Shown here: positions 8,047 to 15,109 of the stretch, piece by piece
Numbering within the stretch: the first letter of the stretch is position 1
Layout: each line of letters begins with the position of its first letter
Assembly: GCA_002353205.1 (NCBI GenBank)
Contig: DEJE01000011.1
Coordinates: 1 to 19,799, forward strand
Direction: 5' to 3'
Source: Prevotella sp. UBA2756
GTDB taxonomy: Bacteria > Bacteroidota > Bacteroidia > Bacteroidales > Bacteroidaceae
Length of the DNA: 19,799 bases
Notes under the pieces: generated by a model
Database searches by the model: none
The model's input: only the letters and a program-made list of their open reading frames with translations
Told to the model about the DNA's origin: nothing
Translations under genes and position numbers: made by a program

Positions 8047-11027
8047 ACACCTGGAAACCGAACCTCGAAGAGACCAAACAACGCTACATCAGATGGTGGA
8101 ACCACAAGGGAATCATTGTGAACATGTGGGAACACTTCCAAGACGGCGTGCAACCACATGCCGACATCGCCATGCCGGCGCCGCCCCGCGACCTGAATCA
8201 GAAATGGTTCGACCCGCAGTGGCGCGCCGACTACCTGGACTGGTACGTGGCCCACTCGTCGCTGATGGCCGACATGTTGCCCGTGGCCAACACACAACTG
8301 GGTCCGGGCTCGCTCGCTGCCATCCTCGGCGGTGTGTTTGAAGGCGGCGAAGACACCATTTGGATTCATCCCGACCCCAACTACACCGATGACATCGTCT
8401 TTCGTCCCGACCATCCCAACTACATACTGCACAAAGAGTTGCTGCGCGCCTGCAAGGCGAAGGCACAGGGGCACTACTATGTGGGCATGCCCGACCTGAT
8501 GGAAGGACTCGACGTGCTGGCCGCCATCAAGGGAACCGACAAGGTGTTGCTCGACACGGTGATGCAACCTGAGGTGCTCGAACGGCAGATGCAGCAGATC
8601 AACGACATCTACTTCCGCGTGTTCGACGAGCTCTACGACATCATCCGCGAGGGTGACGAGATGGCATTCTGCTATTTCTCGTCGTGGGCGCCGGGCAAGA
8701 TGTCGAAACTGCAAAGCGACATCTCGACGATGATCAGCGAAGATGACTACCGACGGTTCGTGCAGCCATTCATTCGCGAGCAGTGCCAGAAGATTGACTA
8801 CACGCTCTACCATCTCGACGGCGTCGGCGCCATGCACCATCTGCCAGCCTTGTTGGAGATTGAGGAGCTGAACGCCATACAATGGACGCCCGGTGTGGGT
8901 GAACCGCAGGGAGGATCGCCGAAGTGGTACGATCTGTACCGGAAGATCCTGGACGGCGGCAAGAGCATCATGGCCTGCTGGGTGACGCTCGACGAGCTGC
9001 GCCCGCTGCTCGACAACATCGGCGGCGACGGCGTCCACTTAGAGATGGACTTCCACAACGAACGTGAAGTGGAGCAGGCCCTGCGCATCGTGGAGGAATA
9101 TCAGTCGAAGGACGAGGCCGACCACAAGGTGGATGAAATCATCCGGCTGACGGAAGCACAGTTCCGGCAGCTTGAGCAGCAACCTTCGGAAGAGAAAGAA
9201 GAACCGCAACGGAAAGCAACCTGCCCGTGCGGCTTCGATCACAGCGCCGAGGAGGGGCACCACGGGAAAGCATCTGCATCACATGAGGTTCAGAAACAGT
9301 CGTTAGCCGACGTAGCCAAGGAGCGAATCCTCGTGCTCGACGGTGCCATGGGAACAATGATACAGCAATACCAGTTGCGCGAAGAAGATTTCCGCGGTGC
9401 ACGTTTCGCCCGTCATCAGCAGGAACTGAAAGGCTGCAACGACGTGCTCTCGGTCACGGCACCATTCGTCGTGCGCGATATCCACCGCAAATACCTTGCT
9501 GCCGGGGCCGACCTCATAGAGACCAACACCTTCAACGCCCAGCGCATATCGATGGACGACTACGGACTGGGCGATGCTTGCCGCGAGATTAACCTTGCTG
9601 CCTGTCGCATTGCTCGCGAAGCCGCCGACGAGCAGACGGCCCTTACGCCCCACAAACCACGGTTTGTACTGGGTTCCATCGGTCCGACCAACAAGACATG
9701 CTCGCTGGCCGACGAGCATGCCGACACCACTTTCGCCGTCCGTCTGCGCGATGCCTACGAAGAACAGGTGGAAGCACTCATCGACGGTGGCGTGGACGGT
9801 CTGCTGATAGAGACCATCTTCGACGTGCAGAACGCGAAGATTGCCCTGGATGTTGCCTCCGAGGTGATGAGCCGGAAGGGAAAGCAACTGCCGCTGATGC
9901 TCAGTTTCTCCGTGGCAACGGCCGACGGCCACAACATGCTGGGCCAAAGCATCCCTGAGTTCGTCGCATCCCTTGCCGACCGGAAGCTGTTCTCCGTCGG
10001 CCTGAACTGCCTGTCGGACGTCAGACAGATGACGCCTCTCGTGAAGCAGCTCGCTTCGCAGACCCCTTACAGAATCAGTCTATATCCCAACGCCGGCTTC
10101 CCCGACGCCGAAGGGTGCTACAGCAAGTCGGCAGAAAGTCTGCTGGCCGACCTGTGGCCACTGCTCGACGGTCACTGGCTCAACATGGTCGGGGGCTGCT
10201 GCGGCACCACCGACCGCCATATCAGTCTGTTAAGCAAAGCCGTGGAGCCCGTGAACGGACTCTTCCTTTCGCCCAAGCCCGGCGGCATGCGTCCCGTGGA
10301 GGGCGGAATCGCTGTCAACGCCGTCCAAAAGCAGGAACCGAAAGCCACGGGGCAGGCCGAAGCGGACTATCCACAGCCGTCGGAACCGACGCAGAACGGT
10401 CCGTCTGTGTTCACGGCCATTCTCGAGGGGAAATCGGCCGAGGCAGCACAGGCCACGCAGATGGCTATTGACCGCGGCGAAATTGCGCAGGACATCGTGA
10501 ACGAACAGATGATACGTGCCATGTCGGAGGTGGGCCAGCGTTTCCAAGACGGCAAGGCATTTGTACCACAACTGCTGATGGCAGGCCGCGCGATGAAAGC
10601 CGCCTTGGCCGTGTTGCAGCCACTGCTGGCCGGGTCGAGTGCCACAACGCTGGGCAAAGTGGTCATCGGCACGGTGAAAGGCGACCTGCACGACATCGGA
10701 AAGAACCTCGTGGCCTCGATGCTCGAAGGCTGCGGCTTTGAAGTGGTGAATATCGGCATCGACGTTTCTGCCGACAAGTTCATTGAGGAGGTGAAGAAGA
10801 ACGAGCCCGACATTCTCTGTATGAGTGCCCTGCTGACCACCACGATGGGCTATATGCGCGATGTCATCGAGGCATTGGAGCAGGCCGGCATCCGCGACCG
10901 CGTGAAGGTGATGGTGGGCGGAGCCCCCGTCACGCAGGGTTTCGCCGACGAAATCGGCGCCGATGGCTATTCGGACAACGCCAACTCGGCCGTCACCGTG
11001 GCCAAGCAGCTGCTGGGAAAGGTCTGA
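8043..11027 (+). CDS. Three-module corrinoid methyltransferase: UroD-like + homocysteine S-methyltransferase + B12-binding
   Basis: A 994-aa cytoplasmic fusion. Residues 1-370 form a UroD-superfamily barrel, the fold of MtaA/MtbA and of the methyltransferase half of CmuA; landmarks are IRWWNHKGIIVNMWE and GPGSLAAILGG. After a charged linker (375-420), residues 425-735 match the MetH homocysteine-binding module: LDGAMGTMIQ, ETNTFNAQ, GSIGPTNK, and the three zinc cysteines Cys656 (GLNC) and Cys719/Cys720 (GGCCGT). A second linker leads to a helical cap (about 785-865) and a B12 Rossmann domain with DLHDIG (881-886, His883 as lower cobalt ligand), SALL (928-931) and VGGAP. The folate-binding and SAM activation domains of MetH are absent. 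By family logic the UroD-like part loads methyl onto cobalamin and the Hcy part makes methionine. The methyl donor is unknown; O-methyl sugars are suggested by the operon. It overlaps the GH31 gene by 4 nt. This is not a misread gene boundary, because the frame is continuous. Confidence 0.93.
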   Translation: MNTWKPNLEETKQRYIRWWNHKGIIVNMWEHFQDGVQPHADIAMPAPPRDLNQKWFDPQWRADYLDWYVAHSSLMADMLPVANTQLGPGSLAAILGGVFEGGEDTIWIHPDPNYTDDIVFRPDHPNYILHKELLRACKAKAQGHYYVGMPDLMEGLDVLAAIKGTDKVLLDTVMQPEVLERQMQQINDIYFRVFDELYDIIREGDEMAFCYFSSWAPGKMSKLQSDISTMISEDDYRRFVQPFIREQCQKIDYTLYHLDGVGAMHHLPALLEIEELNAIQWTPGVGEPQGGSPKWYDLYRKILDGGKSIMACWVTLDELRPLLDNIGGDGVHLEMDFHNEREVEQALRIVEEYQSKDEADHKVDEIIRLTEAQFRQLEQQPSEEKEEPQRKATCPCGFDHSAEEGHHGKASASHEVQKQSLADVAKERILVLDGAMGTMIQQYQLREEDFRGARFARHQQELKGCNDVLSVTAPFVVRDIHRKYLAAGADLIETNTFNAQRISMDDYGLGDACREINLAACRIAREAADEQTALTPHKPRFVLGSIGPTNKTCSLADEHADTTFAVRLRDAYEEQVEALIDGGVDGLLIETIFDVQNAKIALDVASEVMSRKGKQLPLMLSFSVATADGHNMLGQSIPEFVASLADRKLFSVGLNCLSDVRQMTPLVKQLASQTPYRISLYPNAGFPDAEGCYSKSAESLLADLWPLLDGHWLNMVGGCCGTTDRHISLLSKAVEPVNGLFLSPKPGGMRPVEGGIAVNAVQKQEPKATGQAEADYPQPSEPTQNGPSVFTAILEGKSAEAAQATQMAIDRGEIAQDIVNEQMIRAMSEVGQRFQDGKAFVPQLLMAGRAMKAALAVLQPLLAGSSATTLGKVVIGTVKGDLHDIGKNLVASMLEGCGFEVVNIGIDVSADKFIEEVKKNEPDILCMSALLTTTMGYMRDVIEALEQAGIRDRVKVMVGGAPVTQGFADEIGADGYSDNANSAVTVAKQLLGKV

Positions 11028-11036
11028 GCATTCTGG

Positions 11037-11117
11037 AAATCTAGAGGATCTAGAGAATCTAGAATATCTAGAAAATCTAGAAAATCTAGAATATCTAGAG
11101 AATCTAGAAAATCTAGA
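11037..11117. repeat. Nine-copy 9-bp tandem array, NNATCTAGA
   Basis: Nine uninterrupted 9-bp units run from 11037 to 11117. Only the first two bases vary (AA, GG, GA, AT, AA, AA, AT, GA, AA), and every unit ends in ATCTAGA, which contains the palindrome TCTAGA. The array starts 10 nt after the methyltransferase stop and ends 43 nt before the transporter ATG, so it lies in the operon's untranslated spacer. The 9-bp period keeps all frames open (Asn-Leu-Glu in one), but that looks incidental. Confidence 0.95.
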
Positions 11118-11160
11118 GAAAAAACAACCATTACCGAAGAATCAAAAAAACAAAACACCT

Positions 11161-12738
11161 ATGCAATCTATCGCACTGACATCCACAGACTGGATCATCC
11201 TTGTGGCCTATTTCGTCATCCTGCTCGCCATCGGCGTCTGGGCCAGCACCAAGCGAAAGAAAGGGAGCAGCCTCTTTCTGGCCGAGCACTCCCTGCGCTG
11301 GCACCATATCGGCTTCTCGATGTGGGGTACCAACGTCGGACCGTCGATGCTCATCGCCTCCGCCTCGGCAGGTTTCACCACGGGCATCGTCTCGGGCAAC
11401 TACGCGTGGTATGCCTTTGTCTTCATCGCCCTGTTGGCTTTTGTCTTCGCACCGCGCTATCTCGGCTCGGGAGTCAGCACGCTGCCCGAGTTCATGGGAC
11501 TGCGCTTCGGACAGCAGACGCGCAACATCCTCGCGTGGTACACCATCGTGACGATCCTCATCTCGTGGCTCGCCCTCACCCTCTTCGCCGGCGGCATCCT
11601 CATCCGTCAGGTGTTCAGCATCCCCATGTGGGCCTCGGCCCTCATCCTGCTGGCCATCTCGGCCTTCTTCTCCATGGCAGGCGGACTGAAAGCCGTTGCT
11701 TATACCAATGTGTACCAGATGATTCTGCTCATCGTCGTCTCTGCCACGCTGACCATTGTCGGCTTCGTGAAGGTGGGAGGCATCGGCGGACTGAGCGCCG
11801 CCGTGCCCACCGACTACTGGAATCTGTTCCGACCGAACAGCGATCCCGACTTCCCCTGGCTGCCCATCGTGCTGGGCTATCCCATCATGGGCGTGTGGTT
11901 CTGGTGTACCGACCAGTCGATGGTGCAGCCGGTGCTGGCCGCCCGCGACCTGAACGAAGGCCAGCGTGGTGCCAATTTCACTGGTTGGCTGAAGATTCTT
12001 GACGTGCCCCTCTACATCCTGCCCGGCATTCTGTGTCTCGCGCTGTACCCCAATCTGCAGAATCCCGACGAAGCCTACATGACCATGGTGACCAATCTGT
12101 TCCCCATGGGAATGGTCGGACTGGTCATGGCCGTCTTGACGGCTGCGCTGGTCAGCACCATCGGCTCGGCGCTCAACGCCCTGAGCACTGTCTTCACGAT
12201 GGACATCTACGTGAAGCGCTTCAACCCGGGTGCCACCCAGACCGAGATTATCAGCATGGGGCGCCGCGTGACCATCGTCGGAGCCATCGTCTCGGTCATC
12301 ATCTGCGTGGCCATAGACAGCATACAGGGTCTGAACCTCTTCAACATCTTCCAGTCCGTGCTGGGATTCATCGCACCGCCCATGGCCGCCGTCTTCCTGT
12401 TCGGCGTCTTCTGGAAGCGCACCACTGCCCGTGCAGCCAACATGGCGCTGACGATCGGCACCGTGTTCTCCATCGGTGTGGGCATTCTCTACCTCTGGGT
12501 GCTCCCAGCCGAGCAGTACGACTTCTGGCCCCACTTCATGATGCTGTCGTTCTACATCTTCCTTGTCATTGCCGTAGCGATGGTTGTTGTCTCGCTTACG
12601 GGCGAAGCCGATGCCGACATGGCCGCCGCCATCAGTCCGCTGCCCTCGAAGCCCTCGCTGGATGTCAGGGTGGGGTGGGTGCTTCTCTTCGTCGTGATGA
12701 TAGCGCTCTACGTGTTCTTCAACGGTCATGGCGCGTAG
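11161..12738 (+). CDS. Sodium:solute symporter (SSS family), probable sugar importer
   Basis: A 525-aa inner-membrane transporter with about 14 hydrophobic segments. I chose the ATG at 11161 because it begins the usual short SSS N terminus (TSTDWIILVAYFVILLAIG). An upstream in-frame ATG at 10963 would lie inside the methyltransferase gene and translate the 9-bp array. Family landmarks are WGTNVGPSMLIASASAGF (55-72), the loop WFWCTDQSMVQPVLAARDL (246-264), typical of sugar-type members, and the sodium-site helix VSTIGSALNALSTVFTMDIY (331-350), close to the vSGLT TM8 motif. It is the last gene of the operon. Its likely role is uptake of the mono- or oligosaccharide processed by the cytoplasmic GH31 and methyltransferase fusion. 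The ligand is not shown; myo-inositol or another small solute is possible. A strong terminator follows 31 nt after the stop. Confidence 0.92.
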   Translation: MQSIALTSTDWIILVAYFVILLAIGVWASTKRKKGSSLFLAEHSLRWHHIGFSMWGTNVGPSMLIASASAGFTTGIVSGNYAWYAFVFIALLAFVFAPRYLGSGVSTLPEFMGLRFGQQTRNILAWYTIVTILISWLALTLFAGGILIRQVFSIPMWASALILLAISAFFSMAGGLKAVAYTNVYQMILLIVVSATLTIVGFVKVGGIGGLSAAVPTDYWNLFRPNSDPDFPWLPIVLGYPIMGVWFWCTDQSMVQPVLAARDLNEGQRGANFTGWLKILDVPLYILPGILCLALYPNLQNPDEAYMTMVTNLFPMGMVGLVMAVLTAALVSTIGSALNALSTVFTMDIYVKRFNPGATQTEIISMGRRVTIVGAIVSVIICVAIDSIQGLNLFNIFQSVLGFIAPPMAAVFLFGVFWKRTTARAANMALTIGTVFSIGVGILYLWVLPAEQYDFWPHFMMLSFYIFLVIAVAMVVVSLTGEADADMAAAISPLPSKPSLDVRVGWVLLFVVMIALYVFFNGHGA

Positions 12739-12769
12739 GAGCAGCGTCTGGCGATTTCTCCGTTCCGCA

Positions 12770-12819
12770 AAAACGAAAGCGGCTCATCCTGAATGTTCGG
12801 GATGAGCCGCTTTCGTTTT
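12770..12819. terminator. Strong bidirectional terminator between convergent genes
   Basis: A 20-bp perfect stem pairs 12770-12789 with 12799-12819, leaving a 9-nt loop. It has a GC-rich core (GCGGCTCATCC) and an A-run on the left matched by TTTCGTTTT on the right. Either strand yields a GC hairpin ending in U-rich sequence. It lies 31 nt after the transporter stop and just beyond the stop of the PgpH-like gene (12828), so it can serve both. Confidence 0.93.
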
Positions 12820-12827
12820 GTGGTTTC

Positions 12828-14894
12828 TTATGTCGGATTGGCGTTCTTCTTGTTCAGCTCGGGATAGCTGATGCGTGTGTGGTAGATGTTCTTCAGCCGC
12901 TCGATGAGCACCTGCTTGGCCTGACTGATGTCGAGGAAGGTGATGGGGCAGTCGCGGAAGAAGCCTTCGGCCACCTGGTTGTCGATGAGGCGGTTGATGA
13001 GGTTGGCAATCGACTCCTCGGTATACTCCGACAGCGAGCGCGAGGCGGCCTCGGCGGTGTCGGCCATCATCAGGATGGCTTGCTCGCGGGTGAAGGGGTT
13101 GGGCCCCGGATAGGAGAAGAGCGTCTTGTCGACAGGCTCGTCGGGGTGCTCGTTCTGGTAGGAGATGTAGAAATATTTCGCCATGCCTGCGCCGTGGTGG
13201 GTGGCTATGAAGTCGCGGATCACCGACGGCAGGTCGTTGCGGTCGGCGAGCTTGATGCCCTCGGTGACGTGGCTGATGACGATTTGCGCGGCCTCGATGC
13301 GCGGCATCTTCTCCAGCGGGTTCACCCCGGCCTGGTTTTCGGTGAAGAAGGCGGGGTTCTGCATCTTTCCGATGTCGTGGTAGAGGGCACCGGTACGCAC
13401 GAGTTGCGCGTCGGCATCGATCTTGTTGGCAATGGCGGCGGCGAGGTTGCCCACCATGATAGAGTGCTGGAAGGTGCCCGGAGCCACCTCGGAGAGCTTG
13501 CGCAGCAGGTTTTTGCTGGTGTTCGACAGTTCGATGAGCGTCACGTTGGAGATGAAGCCGAAGGTCTTCTCCACGACGAGCATCAGCGGATAGGCGAAGA
13601 GCAGCAGCACGCCGTTGACGATGAAGTGCTTGTACATGTCGTGGTCCATCGTGGTGATGCTGTTGTCCTGCATCAGTTGCAGGGCGAAATACATGGCGGC
13701 GCTGGCCATGGTGACGAGCAGTGCCGTGCGGAACAGCTGCGCCCGCTGCGACAGTTCGCGCAGCGAGTAGATGGCGGTGAGTCCGGCCACGAGCTCGATG
13801 ATGATGAACTCGTACTGGTATTTCACGGCGGCTGCGCAGATGAGGATCATCACCGTGTGGGAGATGAAGGCCGTTCGCGAGTCCATGAACACGCGGATGA
13901 AGATGGGTGCGATGGCCAGGGGGAGGATGTAGACGCTGAGCACGTTGTGCTCCATCATGATCGACACCAGGATGGGGAAGATGGTGATGAAGAAATAGAG
14001 CATCAGAATGCTCCGCATCTTCTCCAGGTAGTCCTTGCGGAAGAGGCTGAGGTAGAGGGTGAAGAGCATCATCAGGATGCCCACGAAGAGCGTCTGCCCG
14101 GCAACGGTGGAGGTGATGGTGCTGTTGTCGGCGCTGCGGCGCGTCATCTCGCGCTCGAAGCTGCTCAGCACGCGGAAGGTGTGCTTGTCGACAATCTCGC
14201 CGCGGTCGATGATCTTCTGTCCGGCGAGCACCATGCCGCTGGCGATGGCGATGCCGCTGAGCTGGTCGGTACGCTCGGTCTCGCTGCGCTCCTTGTCGTA
14301 GATGACGTTGGGCACGATGTATTCGTTCAGGTTGCAGCGCTGGAGCAGCTGCCGCTGATGACCCAGCTTCTCGTCGGTGAAGAGCTCTTCATAGGCCGAC
14401 ATCTCCGAGTAGAGGCTGCTCATGCCCACGCTCTGCGCCGTCTTGTCGACAACGAGGCGCACCGTCTTGGTGGTGTCGCTGAAGGCCTTGCGGTATTCGG
14501 TGGTGCGCATCACGCCCCTTTGGTAGATATAGTGCAGACGCTGGCTGATGGTGGTGATATAGTCGGCCGACAGTCCGGCGATGCCCTCGCGGAAATCGTC
14601 CTTGAACTTCGCTATCTGCTCTTCCTCCACCTTGGTGCTGAAGTTGTAGTAAGGCTCGAAGTACTTGTTGATGCTGTCTTGCTCGGCCTTGATGGCCTCG
14701 TCGGTCTTGTAGATGGGGAAGTCGAACTGTGCGATGAGCGACCCGTACATCCACGGCTTGCCCACATCGTAGCGGAACTGCGGTCCGCTGGTGCGCGGAA
14801 GGAACCACACGATGAGTGCCACGCTCAGGATGACGAGCATGATGCGCGAGCCGAGGTTGCGCCAGTTGTTGTCTGATTGCGTATACAGCTTCAT
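12828..14894 (-). CDS. 7TM-HD cyclic di-AMP phosphodiesterase, PgpH-like
   Basis: A 688-aa inner-membrane protein with the 7TMR-HD layout. It has one N-terminal transmembrane helix (about 18-33), an extracytoplasmic domain (about 35-262), six or more hydrophobic helices (about 265-445) and a cytoplasmic HD domain (about 470-680). Metal-ligand candidates are His477 (FQHSIM), His506-Asp507 (LYHDIGKM), His543 (ISHV), His566-His567 (THHG) and Asp612 (MMADTAEA). Characterised PgpH proteins hydrolyse c-di-AMP to pApA, so a role in controlling that messenger is likely. The length and domain order are those of the family. It has its own promoter at 14923-14954 and is divergent from gltX. The catalytic class is well supported; the nucleotide substrate comes from family knowledge. 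Confidence 0.92.
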   Translation of the reverse strand: MKLYTQSDNNWRNLGSRIMLVILSVALIVWFLPRTSGPQFRYDVGKPWMYGSLIAQFDFPIYKTDEAIKAEQDSINKYFEPYYNFSTKVEEEQIAKFKDDFREGIAGLSADYITTISQRLHYIYQRGVMRTTEYRKAFSDTTKTVRLVVDKTAQSVGMSSLYSEMSAYEELFTDEKLGHQRQLLQRCNLNEYIVPNVIYDKERSETERTDQLSGIAIASGMVLAGQKIIDRGEIVDKHTFRVLSSFEREMTRRSADNSTITSTVAGQTLFVGILMMLFTLYLSLFRKDYLEKMRSILMLYFFITIFPILVSIMMEHNVLSVYILPLAIAPIFIRVFMDSRTAFISHTVMILICAAAVKYQYEFIIIELVAGLTAIYSLRELSQRAQLFRTALLVTMASAAMYFALQLMQDNSITTMDHDMYKHFIVNGVLLLFAYPLMLVVEKTFGFISNVTLIELSNTSKNLLRKLSEVAPGTFQHSIMVGNLAAAIANKIDADAQLVRTGALYHDIGKMQNPAFFTENQAGVNPLEKMPRIEAAQIVISHVTEGIKLADRNDLPSVIRDFIATHHGAGMAKYFYISYQNEHPDEPVDKTLFSYPGPNPFTREQAILMMADTAEAASRSLSEYTEESIANLINRLIDNQVAEGFFRDCPITFLDISQAKQVLIERLKNIYHTRISYPELNKKNANPT

Positions 14895-14922
14895 GATGAC
14901 AATGCTTATGGTATTAATGATG

Positions 14923-14954
14923 CAAAGTTACGAAAAGTCGAGTGAAAAGCCAAA
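14923..14954 (-). promoter_or_regulatory. Consensus promoter of the PgpH-like gene
   Basis: On the minus strand, TTTG (14954-14951) is followed after 20 nt by TAACTTTG (14930-14923), matching both boxes of the Bacteroidetes housekeeping promoter. Transcription would start near 14916, about 22 nt before the ATG at 14894. A second -7 match, TATCTTTG, lies at 15003-14996 inside a copy of the same repeat. Confidence 0.75.
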
Positions 14955-15020
14955 TTTATTTGAGGTTTTCCGAGACGGAGTAACTTCGACAGGGTCAAAG
15001 ATACGAAAAGTCGAGTGAAA
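14923..15020. repeat. 25-bp direct repeat carrying promoter -7 boxes
   Basis: The segments at 14923-14947 and 14996-15020 are identical over 25 bp except for one base (the sixth). Each begins with CAAAGNTA, a minus-strand -7 box, followed by CGAAAAGTCGAGTGAAA. The period is 73 bp. The pair lies in the divergent spacer between the PgpH-like gene and gltX. It may represent tandem promoters, or a dispersed promoter-associated element. Confidence 0.85.
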
Positions 15021-15087
15021 TAAAGACACTTGTGTTCGAAAAAACGAAGAAAAACGCGTTTTATTCGTTTTTGTTCTCGCTTATTCG

Positions 15088-15095
15088 TAACTTTG
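15088..15095 (+). promoter_or_regulatory. -7 box of gltX
   Basis: TAACTTTG fits TAnnTTTG exactly. A weak TTCG lies 20 nt upstream (15064-15067). The implied start of transcription near 15102 leaves only about 8-14 nt of leader. It excludes the longer open frame that begins at 15032. Confidence 0.6.
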
Positions 15096-15109
15096 CACCC
15101 AAATTACAA

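Noticed and set aside
8043..9155. Heme-pathway uroporphyrinogen decarboxylase (hemE)
   Set aside because: The domain is fused to methyl-transfer modules and lacks the usual HemE N-terminal motif, so it belongs to the methyltransferase-type side of the superfamily.
8043..11027. Artefactual join of two or three separate genes
   Set aside because: The frame is continuous with no stop or frameshift at either module boundary, both linkers are of normal length, and codon use is even throughout. The fusion therefore looks real within this sequence.
10963..11160. Upstream start for the transporter, including an Asn-Leu-Glu repeat N terminus
   Set aside because: It would overlap the methyltransferase gene by 65 nt and place a repeat tail before an SSS N terminus that is complete from 11161.
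11131..12729. 532-codon minus-strand frame opposite the transporter
   Set aside because: It is a shadow of the SSS gene: His/Asp/Gly-rich, with no domain pattern or start signal.
12033..14876. 947-codon open frame on the plus strand across the transporter end and the PgpH-like gene
   Set aside because: It crosses the strong terminator and runs antisense to a clear 7TM-HD gene. Its product is low-complexity His/Asp/Gly/Val-rich sequence, typical of the reverse complement of GC-rich coding DNA.
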